Of a DNA stretch of 64,000 nt, positions 34,501-46,568 are shown piece by piece; position 1 is the stretch's first letter, and each line of letters starts with the position of its first letter. Made by a program: the position numbers and the translations under genes. Under the pieces are notes generated by a model. It did not search any database and had not been told where the DNA came from. It saw only the letters and a list, made by a program, of their open reading frames with translations. The DNA comes from Paraphaeosphaeria minitans (taxonomy: Eukaryota; Ascomycota; Dothideomycetes; Pleosporales; Didymosphaeriaceae): assembly GCA_015832175.1 (NCBI GenBank), contig WJXW01000014.1, positions 1,550,001-1,614,000 on the forward strand, in the 5' to 3' direction.

Positions 34501-36760
34501 GCTTATTTATATTTTAATTACTTTTATTATAAGCTCCTAGCCTACTCTTTCTGTAGCGCCATTAGGCTTATGCGTATAGGGCGGTAGTCTACTAATTATT
34601 ATCCTTTCCTAATTAGCCTAAAATTCGTACTAGAATTTCCCTCTCTATAGAAGTGTTGCTGTATTATTATCCTAGTAGATTTTTGTGATTTAAAGCTCGT
34701 ATTTTATATTAACAAGAGCTAAGAAATCCTACCACGCTTTTATTATCTTAGAAAGCGTCTTTATTCTAAGATTAAAAACGTAAGGTTTCTTACTAAAATC
34801 TTCTTTAATTAGTAAAACCCAGTTTTCTCTATTTTAAGCAGTAGGCATATTAAATAGATCCTAGAATAATAAGTAAAATAGCCTAGGTAATTATTCTCTA
34901 GGTTTCCTAAAAATTACCTAAGTTGTATGTGCAATAGCACAGTGCTTATAATCCTTTCTTAACATTCTAGTAATCTTTACATCTTAGGCTGTAGTTACTA
35001 GAGCTTATAAGGCTCTACTTCCTATATACCCTACTTAAAGGTGCCAGAGGTCCTTAGAATCTAATCTCTTAATATTAACCCAGGATAATCCTTTAGTAGT
35101 CACACTTATAATAGTTAGATAAGAGCAGATTAGCTTATATTATAGAAAAGTAAAGTTATACTCGCATTTTAAGTCTACTAAAACAACGCTTTATTCTAGG
35201 CTTCTAATCCTAAGAGTGTAATCTAAACTAAAGTACTAAATTTTTACTTTCTTTAAAAAAGCTTCTAATATAATATTCATATAAAAGCCTTCTACTACTC
35301 TCACTCCTTAGAGTAGCAGATCTTCTATAAATCTCTTATTTTTCCTATACAAAGCGTTCTTAATTAGTCTATTACTAATTCCTAAGATTAAGAGGCTTTA
35401 TGTACCTGCCTCTACACTCTTATTTAATAATTAAAACGTCCTAGGAACAAGTCTTTTGCAATTATTAACTAGATAAACTGCTATAGCACTGTCTAGTATT
35501 GTATATTCTAATAGAGGATAAGTGTTAGAATGTAGAGTAGAGTAGACACCTAATGCTCTATTGTCTATAGGCAGATTAAATAGGTTTAGTAGAGTAGTAG
35601 CAATACTACTAGGATACTTAATAGTCTTAGTAGAGGATTATTTCTTATTCTATCCTGCCTTTGTAATCGTATTACAAAGGTTTAACCACTTAGGCTACTT
35701 AAGTTAATTAAGAATCTCTAATTTTTCTTTATTAGTAAGATTAAATAACAATATTCTATCCTAGGGTAATCTAGCTATCGTAGTTTAAAGTCTTCAGCAC
35801 TCTATTAGTTTCCACCTATAAGTATAGGGCTTATAGGGACAGTTTGGTTGTTTCTTTGTCTAATTAGACAAACTAAAACTATTAGAGTTAGTAGATTATC
35901 TTAATAATCCATTAAAAGTGGCGAATACCCTACTTATTTTATTAGAACTAGATTAGATTAAATACTCCTAGATAAGCACCAAAAATACCTTCCCTAGATT
36001 GTCTAGCGTGATCTGATTCCGTCCTAGCGTCTTATCCTAGATTAGCTGTTAGTTTATTAATTAGGCCTAATCTAGTGCTATACGCGCGGTAATTACATCT
36101 AGGAAATCTTAGGTAGTAAGTAGTCTGCTAATTTCGCTAATTAAGTAGGTCTTCGCTTTTTAATAGAGGAGCTGCCACTCTTTAAACTAGGTTTTAGGGC
36201 TTTATTTTACCTACTTAGCCTTCTTAAGATAAGCGTAGTACAAAGCTTAAATATTATTCTATATAGCTCCTTTATTTAGTGCGAGATCTTCTTTTAAGAG
36301 TTAAATTAGGGACTAAAGCGTAGTTTAGCGTGTATTAACTAGAGTAATTATAGCAGGAGTAAGTAGATTAGGCGATACTATAGCGTTTACCTAAGTCTAG
36401 AGATTCTATATCTTAGTATAGTCTACTTGCCAGTCTAAAACTACTACTCTATATTCTCCTATTTATAAAGGAAAGCTCTCTTTATCTATTTTATACTTAG
36501 TAAGCTCTGCTTTGTATAATTAAATACTCGCCACAGAGGCTATATCCGCAATTAGTAATAGTTTCTGTAGGAGCGGAGGTTGTTCTAGCTTTGCGTAATT
36601 AATTGCTAGAGCGTTAATCGCCTCTAGATTAATTTAGTTTTAAATTCCTTTTAAGTTTACTTAGAATTAAAGCTAGACAAACTAGTAGGGCTAGCTAGCG
36701 TAATTAATAAGCTGTACTTCTACTATTTTAATAATTTTTGTAATTAGAAATAGAAGGGTT
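31600..36760 (-). pseudogene. Copia family 2 Gag-Pol (C2), inactivated
   Basis: The minus-strand frame parallels C1 without the nested insertion. Gag starts near 36760. Protease lies near 35500, where the strand encodes a DSG-like site followed by VNN. Integrase spans about 35300-34350, RT about 33100-32500 and RNase H about 32050-31740 (EMLVDGFTKAL against EMLADSLTKAL in C1). The RT active-site region again reads YINY near 32650. Stops of CAG/CAA/TGG origin occur throughout. The frame is otherwise colinear with C1, which supports one continuous Gag-Pol reading frame in the ancestor. Confidence 0.82.
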
Positions 36761-36844
36761 ATATTGTAGAGAGGTTCTAAATAAAGTATTATATAATAAT
36801 TCAAGCGTTACTAAGTAGGTAGGGAGAATCGTCCTACGTTCTAA

Positions 36845-36860
36845 GCGCTAGGCTCATAAC
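36845..36860 (-). promoter_or_regulatory. Primer-binding site, half initiator tRNA-Met type (C2)
   Basis: On the minus strand GTTATGAGCCTAGCGC follows the 5' LTR directly. It is complementary to the anticodon-side end of initiator tRNA-Met (GCGCTAGGCTCATAAC). Unlike C1, no base is changed here. Confidence 0.8.
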
Positions 36861-37056
36861 TGTTGTGGTAAAAAGGGCTCAAACTATCACAGGATATTCA
36901 GGAGCAGAGTTTGTAAAGAATACAAAGAGCTAATTATAGGAAAGGATGCTAAAAGGGCAGACTATATACAAAAGAAACAAGCCTCTTGGCAAGAATCCCG
37001 TGATCTGAATTAGTGGATCCAGAAAGAATCACGGAAGTGAGTGTTTTACTTCAATA
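36861..37056 (-). repeat. 5' LTR of C2
   Basis: 196 bp, plus-strand start TGTTGTGGTAAAAAGGG and end TTTACTTCAATA (RIP-altered CA). Confidence 0.88.
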
Positions 37057-37061
37057 ATAAG

Positions 37062-39018
37062 CATTTCACACTTAGGTAAATAGGCTATCTTAACGTAAAT
37101 TTACGTAAACTAATACAAAGTAGGGTATATTACCACTAAGTTAGTACTAACCCTAATACATAGTAAGTACCTAGATAAGCTACCTATTCTTTATTAGAGG
37201 ACTTATAGGCATGCCCTATAGATAGAAAAAATATAGATAAGCTGCTTATTCCTTAAATTAACACAAATTAACGCGAATTAATAAGAAGTAGCGTAAATTA
37301 GCACTAAGTCTATACTAACCCTAATATATAGTAAGCACCTAGATAAGCTGCCTATTCTTTATTAGAGGACTTACAGGTATACTCTATAAATAGTAAAAAT
37401 CTAGATATACTGCTTATTCCTTATCTAAGAACATTTAGCCATGCCCTATAGATAAGAAGTTGTTGTCTATAAGATAAGAATGTAGTATAGCTATAGGGGC
37501 TATATTATAATATAATTAATAGAGCCAGTATAGGTAGTAAGACCTCCTAATTATATAAATTAGGGATATTAACGCCAGTTTATACAAATTAACACTAATA
37601 AAGAGGAAGTAGCGTAAATTACCACTATATTAACTTATAGATAGTAAGGATGTGAACACACTACTACTTTACTATATAAAATTAGGTAAAAAAAAGGGCT
37701 ATATAAGCAAAGGCCTAGATTAACGTAAACTAGCGCTATATATAGCAAATTAAGAGGGAATAGTTTACGTAGAGCTTTCTAGGGCTGGTAGCTTAAACTT
37801 TAGAGCCTATAGGGAACACCTATATATATGTCTATAAGAACCTTAACACTATACCTACTCTGCCTTACACACTATTATAGTTAGCCTATAAGTAGAATAG
37901 AGTCTTCTATAGCCTCCTATAATAAGTACCCTTAAGAAAGTAAGTTTATATAATAAATTTAAAGCTTAGCGTGCTTAGTTTTTTTTAGAGGCTAGATTTA
38001 CTACTCTAGATATTAAAAAAATAACTATATAGTAAAATATTATAAAAGAATAATACCTATACTTAGAAATGTATAGAAGAGTATAGTTCTATTCCTTATA
38101 TACTACCTATTTATTAGTAAAGTAGTAGAAGTAGACTAGATAGAGTGTAACACCCTAAGAGTAAGCATAAGCATAGGCTATTTTCTGTGTAATTAGAATA
38201 TTTTATTAAAGTATACACCTCCTACTACTACTACGCTTATCTATACTAGAGATATTATATCTAGTAAGGGTCTAAAGAATACAGAAGTAGGGCAGTCGCC
38301 CTATAGAGCTAAATATAAAGTAATCTCTTATTAACTTTAATATAAGGCGCTCTACTAGGCTAAGTAAGGAGAAATAAGTAAATTAACATAGAGTAATAAA
38401 AGATAGCGTAAATTAGCACTAGGTAATAGTAATATATAATAATTTAGGCAAGGTGGTAAGGGTAATATATAGAGAATATAGTCTAGCGAAGCGCTAACGC
38501 GTATACTTATATTAGAGTAACCTTTTTACACTTTAATATTAACTAGTTTACGTAGGTTTTAATTACTAAGCGTGCTTTAGCTAAGACTAGCTAGCCTATA
38601 TAGATTAAGAAAGAGTATAGTAATAAAGTTAAAAAGTAGGATAAGAGCTTCTAAGGCTAGTGCGCCTAAACCCTAAATATAGCTATAAGCGCTATGCCTA
38701 GGATTTAGTAGACTATAATATAAAGGGTAACAGCGTAAATATAAACAGTAATCTATAATAATTTAGGCAAAGCCAGGCCTAGTAATATAATAAAAAAACT
38801 TAGTGTATAACTACACTTTTATAGTTAACTAGTGTAGATACTACCTAAGTTCTTTTATTAATGTTCCTTAGCGCTAATATAGGCTAGTAGTATACGTTGC
38901 GGCCTTAGTCTTACTCGCAACTTAGCTTAATATAGAGAAAATAGAGGTCTTTAAGCCCCTTATTATCTATAATAAACAGGCTGCTGTAATGGCGGCATTT
39001 ATACTAATATTTAGCTGG
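37062..39018. other. AT-rich zone with ~168-bp degenerate repeats, right of C2
   Basis: Two adjacent copies of a unit containing AGTAAGCACCTAGATAAGCT, TTTATTAGAGGACTTA and GCCCTATAGATAG start near 37161 and 37327. Related pieces lie left of C2. Farther right, 38375-38540 resembles 28965-29100. There is no convincing coding frame. A short hairpin, GTTGCG...CGCAAC, occurs near 38897-38922. Confidence 0.5.
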
Positions 39019-39390
39019 CTACTTAGAGCTATAGGGCTTATAGGGCTGTTAATTCCCTAGACAGCACAGACAGGCACTAGCCACTTAGAGCTATAGGGCT
39101 TATAGGGCTACCTATTTTATAGATAGCGCTACTAGGCGCTGGCCACTTAGAGCTATAGGGCTTATAGGGCTATCTATTTTATAGATAGCGCTACTAGACG
39201 CTAGCCACTTAGAGCTATAGGGCTTATAGGGCTGCCTATTTTGTAAATAGCGCCACTAGGCGCTGGCCACTTAGAGCTATAGGGCTTATAGGGCTACCTA
39301 TTTCTAAGGAAGCACAGATAGACGCTAGCTACTTAGAGCTATAGGGCTTATAGGGCTACTATTTTATAGATAGCACCTACTCTAAATTTT
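39019..39390. repeat. 62-bp minisatellite, six units
   Basis: Units start at 39019, 39081, 39143, 39205, 39267 and 39329, exactly 62 bp apart. The core CACTTAGAGCTATAGGGCTT is nearly invariant, followed by ATAGGGCT and a variable part around ATTTTATAGATAGCGC. The period is not a multiple of three, so it is not a protein repeat. Changes between units are mostly transitions. Confidence 0.9.
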
Positions 39391-39479
39391 TGCCTATCTC
39401 TGCGCACTAGCTCCTCTCTATATACCTTTATTCTTATTCTTTACAATATCCCTAACTAGGGTATTATACCACTAACACT

Positions 39480-40027
39480 ATGCTACTAAAACTTAACCTT
39501 ACACTAGAAGAGCGACTAGCTTAGCAAAAAGCGTTAAAGGCAAAGAAAAAAAAGCCTATAAGGACTTCTAGGCCTTTAATAACACCTCTAACGTTAGGAT
39601 AAGATAAGCTATTTATCTCTATTTACTAAACTATCTTAAAACTAATATTTATTAGTAAGGCATTACATTCTACACTTAGTAGTAATAAAACCCTCCTAAT
39701 TATACACTTATTACTAGTAACTACCTTTTAAGTTACACCTTAGCTAAAGACTTAGCTAATTATACTAAGTTTAACGCAATAATTGCCTACACCTATACCT
39801 CTGCCTATACCCACTATAAGCATAGTAGCACGACTAACATTAACTAATAGGGCGTAAACTTAGGATGTTAAGCATTGCTTAGTACACCTTTAATATAATA
39901 AACTAGAGACTAGCTTACTAGCCACACAGTATACTACTTATAGGCAGCTAATAATGTCTCTTAGAGTTGTCCTAGTATTAGAACAACTAAATAAAAACCT
40001 ACTAATGCTAGATGTTAATAGACTAGC
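39480..40027 (+). pseudogene. Unidentified decayed frame, 5' part, split by copia copy 3
   Basis: A plus-strand frame starts MLLKLNLTLEERLA, then a Lys-rich patch (KALKAKKKKP), then hydrophobic-polar sequence with RIP-type stops, through to SLRVVLVLEQLNKNLLMLDVNRLA at the CTAGC target site. It resumes at 47227 on the far side of the inserted element. I recognise no family. It lies just downstream of the 62-bp minisatellite. Total length with the second part would be about 300 residues. Confidence 0.45.
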
Positions 40028-40265
40028 TGTTGGTTTAGCTTAATCTGCAATTAAGCATTTAAGGGTTAATAGTATACTATTGTGCAAAGGGTAAGAAGTA
40101 GGTTTAATTAATTACGTCTGGTCTATTGTACAAAGGGGTACTAAGGACCTTATAAAGTCTCTGCCTCTTAGCGCTAACCTAAATAGTGGGTCCTTATACA
40201 GGTCCCTATAGGTAAATAGGCCCCCACTTCACCTAGTGCTACTTATATAATAAACTGTATAGACA
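40028..40265 (-). repeat. 3' LTR of copy 3, short 238-bp form
   Basis: Plus-strand start TGTTGGTTTAGC and end GTATAGACA. It contains a single copy of the ~74-bp unit. Confidence 0.85.
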
Positions 40266-41580
40266 CTAGTAACTTTTCTTTTATATGATGGCCTATATCT
40301 ATCGTACGCTTCCCTTTCCTGTCCTTTTCTATCTATACAGTTGGCCTTCCCCTATTAGAACAGGTTGTGGGGTAGGTATAGTGTTACTGTGCGGCAGAGG
40401 TCCTATTTACACCTACTCTTATATAAACAGGTAGTAATAGCTAACCTGCTTAGTTTTTACTTTACCCCCTTATATAGTAGCAGAGCTGCATCGCATAATA
40501 AGGCTCTTTCTAGGCATGTGCCTTATGCGCAAATAAAAGGTGGGGTATTAAGTAATATAATACTTAGCGCTAGGTCTTAGTAAGTAGGTATAAAAGAATG
40601 TCTTCTAGCTCCTCTAAACCCTCTCTCCTTTATCCTACTTTAACGTATATGTACCTTCCTCCCTTCTTGCCTTATTTTTTTTAGTGTCCTAGTGTCTAGT
40701 GGCTAGTGCTTTATTACTAGTAAATGTATATAGCTTTTTTGTACAATGCTAATTTTTAATAAGACACACACATATACACACACTTACTATTATATAATAG
40801 CTAATAACACTATTAGTCTATTAGGCGCTAGTGCCCTTACTGCTAGTGTCTTTGTGCTAGTTATTATAGGCTAGACTAGATCGCGTATCTAAGTTAACCT
40901 TCCTACTAGTTCGCCTAGTATAAGGGCCTTTATACAGAGTCTGGCAGTAGACGTATAATAAATCCTCTAGAGTATCTTTGTTTTTATTATACAATGCTAA
41001 TAGGTATAGGATAAAAAGGCTAGAGTGGCCTAAATGCCCTCTTAGGATATTATTATATAAATCCTAGTTAGTATAAACCTCTAGTAGTGGGCTGCTTATG
41101 TTATATAATATAAGAGATATTAGTAAGTGGTGCTTATTTAGTTATGTGGCTAAGTTTAAAATAAGCTTTGTGCTTACTTATGCGGCACTACTAATATTAG
41201 TAATTAGGTGTTCCTAGATTATTATGCAATTCTAGATTACAAGTCTAGATTATGTAGCGCCTATATGTAGAAGTTATATAGTGCTTATTATAAGCGTTGT
41301 GTATAGGGGGGGGTAGATGTCTTCGTCGCATAAAGGGGTAGGTAGGCCTGGTCTTAAGATATCTAAATTATTAATATAGAAAATATATTCTTTAATATCT
41401 TTATATAATCTCCTGCGATGTGTTCTCTCTCTTATAATGAAACTATAATATTAAATTAGTAGTAGGGCTTATATAGCCTAAAAATAAATGTGTCTGTGCG
41501 AAGTTATAGTAAGTTAGATAGAAAAAAAAATTTTTTTTTTTAAAAATAGTAAGTGAAATAACAAAAGAAATGTTGTGTAG
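40266..41580 (-). other. Long 3' region of copy 3 after RNase H
   Basis: About 1.3 kb separates the end of RNase H from the LTR. The part next to the LTR (40266-40604) is retained in the pol-deleted derivatives; the rest is not. It contains an A9T11A5 tract at 41522-41546. I see no extra gene. The plus-strand open frame 40365-40580 is antisense chance. Confidence 0.55.
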
Positions 41581-41584
41581 TAGA

Positions 41585-44500
41585 GTAGTTACTCTATTAT
41601 ACAGTTCTTATTAATTCTGTCTACTAAAGCCTTAACAGTAATATGTAGTTTATTTATTAAGATTAGTGTTTAGAGTGCCTAGTTAGGTGCTTTCTTTATA
41701 TAAGTATTAGTAGGATTGTCTTTGCTATTAATCTACTTAATCTCTATAATTTCCTATTTTTCCTACAACTCCCTAATTAACATAATGTTAATTATAAGGC
41801 GTTTTTTGTTTATAGTGCCTAGTTATGTAAGGCATTTGTATAGGGATTTTAAGTTAGTATAGACTACAACAGGAATTAGGGGGATCTAAAGTGTTTATAT
41901 AATCTATTAGAGTGTTGTGCTTAATGTAATTATATTATTAAAACTACCTACTAGACTATATAATTCGCTTACTAGAACACTTCTAGTTACTCTTTTGCAC
42001 TTTACTAAGTTCTAGTAGATAATATTACTATAGATTTTAAAGTCCTAAGTTGTTATGCGATGTTCCTCTACTAGTATAATAATAAAGCTAAGCTGTAAGC
42101 TTAGGTCTCTATTATTAGCAAAAGAGCTATTTATAAAGATAAATAGCTTCGTGCGACCTAGGTTAAGTAGAATAAATTTTAGTCCTCTTTATGCATTCTA
42201 AATTTACTAGTTTAAACGCATGTTTAGTACCTTAATATCTTCTTCTATTAGTACTATTATTTACGTAGTAATAGATAGGTTAAATGTTGCTTCTAGTTAG
42301 TAAACTAAAGAGATATATACACCTCTTACTTATTATGCGATGTATTAGTGTGCAGCGTCTTTGTCCTAGGGATTAATTATGCGAAGGCTTTTAGCCTGTC
42401 CCTTCTATTTTAGGGTAACAACACCCTAGATAAGTTAGATTTTGCCTCTATTAAACTTAATTACCTTATTTTATATTAAGACGCTTTTATCCTTCGTACG
42501 AAACTTTATAGTATAGAGCTACTCCTTTTCTTATTATATAAAGCTTTCTATAACTACACTAAGGGTGTTATTAGTCTAGAGTCTAGTAATACTAAACATA
42601 TTAGGTCCCTTATCTATAATAAGTAGGCATAGGTTGTACGTTAATATATGCATCCTTAGTTTCTCCTTATAGTGGTTGTGGTATATTTTAAACTAGTAGA
42701 GACCTAATTCTGCTGCGCTATACAGAGGTCGTACAACTTATAGAATTATGTTTAGTAGGAAGAAATTGCGTATTTCTACTAGTAGTTAGGCGTATAATAT
42801 ACAAAGAAGTTTGTTAGTAGACTGTATATAGGCCTAAGTAATGTCCCTAAGCTTAATATGCATATTATATAACTAAATTAGTGTTATAGAAAGAGCTAAT
42901 AGTAACCTCTAGCTTATACACTAGATAGTAGGGGTTTATATAAGAATCTTCTTTTTTTCTTTGTCTAAATGGCTAGTAAAGACAAGTCTTAATTTCTTAT
43001 ATAGTTGGGTTATCTTGCCTTTAATCTCTTATACGAGACATAGGTTAAAGATATAGCTAGATTATTTATTAGGGTTATATAATAAGATTTTAAAAGTGCT
43101 ATTAGTAATAAGGGTATTTATTTCTGCCACATCTAATTCTTTAAAGGGCTAGCTAGGTGTAGTAATAACGCTGTTTATATAAAGCTTTAGTGTAAGCTTA
43201 AAGTTATCTTTTTCTTTTTAAGTAATAAACTAGGTGTTTAGTCTTCCTAATTTTTATTAAGCTTCACCTAATTATGCGACTATAGTAGTTTAGTCCTTTT
43301 TAGGTCTTCCCCTTAGCCTTAGCTTTAGAGTTTTAATTTGTGCGGCTATAAGAGTATCTACATTCTATAGTTCCTATGTGCTGTTTTTAGTTACGCAATA
43401 GTATAGTTTAACCTATATATAGCGCAGTTTTAGAGGTCTATTTTTAAGCTCTAGGATAATGTCTTTTTTTTTAATACTTTTAATCTTGTATAGTCTTTAC
43501 TATCCCTTCTTTTCTCTCTAGGCTATAACTTTAGAGCCTAGTAGGAGTGTAAGGGTTCTATGCGATAATAGGCTGTTCCTAGTGTTAATTATATAAGCAA
43601 CTTTAACTTTAGCTCTATCCTTTTTAAGTATTTTTATTACTTTCTACACTGTATTAGCTTAGGCGATTATTTCTAGTAAGGGTAGAGAGTTCTTTTTAAT
43701 TCTTAGGTAGACACTAAAGACTAGGAGGGTAGACACTATGCTATTAGGCCTAGCTGTGTTATTTAGTGCCTTTACTACTATCTATAGCACTATTTTATTA
43801 TCTATATAACTATTAATCTTAGCTCTTAGGATATTATACACTTAGTGTAGTAGTATATATACTTTTTTAATCTTACCTACAGCCTAGTGTGCCTCTACTA
43901 GTATTTACTTATATTCTGCCCTAACTATCTTCGCATGATTCTAAAACTTATTAGAAGTAAAGTTAGTTTCTAGATTATAGACAATGTAATCTAGTGGGCC
44001 TTAGTATATATTAATCTAGTATCTTATTAAGACATCCTAAGTGTCTTGTGCAGTTATTAATCTTAGGAATTAGGCTGCCTAAAAGGATGTGTTTATATTA
44101 ATAATATATAGAATATCCCTTTTACTAATTTATATAACATTAATAATAATCTTATAGTTAAAGTATAAGTTATCTTAGATAGAGAACTTAAAGCGTCTTG
44201 GCGCTTAGTTATATAACTAGTAGTAGTAATAGAATTTTTTTACTTCTTCTAGTATAGAGCTCTCTACTTTATGCCCTACCTAAGTAAGAAGCTTATACAG
44301 TCTTTCTGTCTAGGGGTGTCTAAAATAGTAGTGTAGGTGTTAGAGTTCTATCTCTATAAAGAAGAGAGCTAATTCTTTATTACTAAGGTTAAAAAAGGGG
44401 TGACCCTACTTTTATATAACTAGAACTGTTGTACTGTCCCTTTATATAATAATATTTAGGATATTATTAAAGTATACCCTAAGTCTATTAGCATCTGCTA

Positions 44501-46568
44501 GCGATAGCAGGAATAGTGTTAGGGAGTTAAGGATATGGTAGGTTACTGTTCCTATAGGGTTAGTGATTTGTATAGTGCCTAGAGATGTCTAGGAACCTTG
44601 TCCTCTAAAGCTAATATTAGTAGATCCTAGTAACTAGTTTACTTTAGTAGTTAGGTTTTTGTGTAAGTAGGCAGTAAGCTGGTCCTTTTCTACTGTAGAC
44701 ACTTATACGGCGCCTGTGTCCTAGAGTTCTCTTTAGTACTTTGTACAATACTAACTAGCTAGAGTGAATAGTTATATAGGTTCTTCTATATTCTTATTAT
44801 TCTTGCTATATTAGATGTCTTCGCTAGTTGTGCAATAAAGGTAGGTAGTAGAAGTAAGGTATAAGGTAGCCTTCTATGCTTCTTCTTTATTACTCTATTA
44901 GTCTTATTTATCTTCCTTCTCTTTTGTGTAATAGTCTTCTTTCTCTAGCTCTCCTTTAAAGTTAAGGATGTATGCTTATATATTTATAGTAGAGGGTTTA
45001 TGTTTATAGAAGTTAGCGTATAACAATATATATTACCTTCTAGCTTACTAGGTATCCCTTAGTAAATAGTTAGTAGACTAGCATCCTTTTTTATAGCATA
45101 TAAAGTATTTCTACTTTATGTAAGAGCTTAAACTTCTAAAGTTACCCCTTCTTTTTAGTCTAAAAGTTAATCTGCCTCTAGAGGGGCTAGATTCTCTTAT
45201 GCAATTAGAATTATTATATTATTAATTAGTGTAGTACACCTCTTTACTATCTTAGAGGAACTATAACTTCTTCCTATCTTTAGTAACTTAGAGTAACGTA
45301 TAAAGGTTACCAAGTAAGCCTTCTACTATATTTTTAGGGTTAAACATAGCTTATTTAAGGTTAGGATAGCTGCGGTATGCTTATATAATAGTGGTGTGTA
45401 GTTATAGTTTACTACTAAAGCCTTATTTAAGAGCCCTTTAGGCTAAGGTAAACTTATTAATTATTACTTCTAGGGCCTTGTGCAATATAGTAGCTAGATT
45501 ATCCCTTTTATAGTATTTAAAGGTAAGAGTGGTCTAGTCTGTCTAGTACTAATTGTGATTAATACTAGTATTAAAGTGCCTATTTAGTCTGTTGTATAAT
45601 TTATCCTATAGAAGTCCTAGTCTAATATTGTGTAGGTAGTAGGTACTCGCATAATTAGAAAGGATTCCTAGAAAGATATTTATATACTAGTCCTATAGTA
45701 TGCCTAGCTTATAGCATAGTTCTCTAAAGACTTTTACTTTGTCTACTAGGATATTATACAGCCTACTAGTATAGTTATTCTCTTTACTCTAAGCCTTCTA
45801 AAAGAGAATAATTTTATCTAGCTAAATATAAGTATAATCTCCTAGTTATTAAGGAGACTAGGAGTGTCTAGCCTCTTTATACAATGTAGTTTGTTAGGCA
45901 AAAGCAGTTTAGGTTTTAGGCTACTACTACTAGTGTGGCTCTATATATAGTGTCTCTGTCCTCGCATGTATAGGGATAGGCCCTAGCTGTGCTCTATATG
46001 TATATGCATTACCTACAGATAGTGTAGGTTATATTATTAGAATTGTGCAAAGTAGTTTAGGTTATAGTTGTAAAGTTATTATACAAAAGGTTTATAGCTT
46101 ATAGTTAAACTATAATAGTTTAAAGAGTTTCTTTGCATAGGTGTCTTTTATTATAGAATTAGTAGCAATAAAGCCTTCTTTTATAAGAAAAGTAATAAGC
46201 TCTCTTCTTACTATATAACTAATCTTATTAAAGGTTCTTTCCTTCTAGTTATTAAAATCTTTAGTAAAAGAAGAGATTACCTCTATACCTTTAAGACTAC
46301 TTACGCGATATTACATAATTATATACACTATATAAGTGTTTAGCTATTTTAGAGAAGGGGGTAGGTGGCTGTGTAGATCTACTCTGTCTACTTAGTACTT
46401 TTGTGTAATCTCTCCTCTTAAAGTAATAGCCTTAATGTTTGTTACTTCCTCTACTTATTAAAGCTATATTACTTTAGCTTTATTTTTCTACTAAGGAGGC
46501 AGTATTAATTATTGCGTAACGTCCTTAGGTTATAGTTCCTCTAAGAAGTCTCCTAGTCTTAAGGCTAT
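41585..46568 (-). pseudogene. Copia family 1 Gag-Pol (copy 3), inactivated
   Basis: Gag starts at an ATA (46568-46566) in place of ATG, and one frame continues without break into Pol. Protease follows at about 44745-44380: DTGAV, then GSTNISFRGQG, GTIQITNPIGTVTYHILN and LFLLSLADANRLRVYFNNI, the pattern of fungal copia proteases. The pre-integrase and integrase at about 44330-43400 include ERLYKLLTQVGHKVESSILEE, YNQAPRRFKFSI and VRAEYKQILVEAHQAVGK. RT is in about 43400-42150 (not read motif by motif). RNase H at 42150-41585 includes KRVTRSVLVSELYSLVGSF, VVVYTNLKSLYKC and KDNPTNTY. Gln and Trp codons have become stops throughout. Confidence 0.87.

Larger units (their letters stand above)
29811..37056 (-). 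mobile_element. Copia family 2 element (C2), full-length, RIP-degraded
   Basis: 7.25 kb with two 196-bp LTRs and target duplications ACAAG (29806-29810) and ATAAG (37057-37061), one transition apart. Internal order on the minus strand is primer-binding site, Gag, protease, integrase, RT, RNase H, then a long 3' region. No other element interrupts it, so it is the reference copy for the family. It contains ~0.7 kb (about 30667-31367) missing from C1. It is inserted in the satellite-like zone. Confidence 0.9.

Noticed and set aside
39019..39390. CRISPR-like array
   Set aside because: Whole 62-bp units are repeated without unique spacers, and the genome is eukaryotic.
40365..40580. Plus-strand 71-residue open frame
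   Set aside because: It is antisense to the 3' region of copia copy 3 and is not kept open in the homologous segments of copies 1, 2 and 4.
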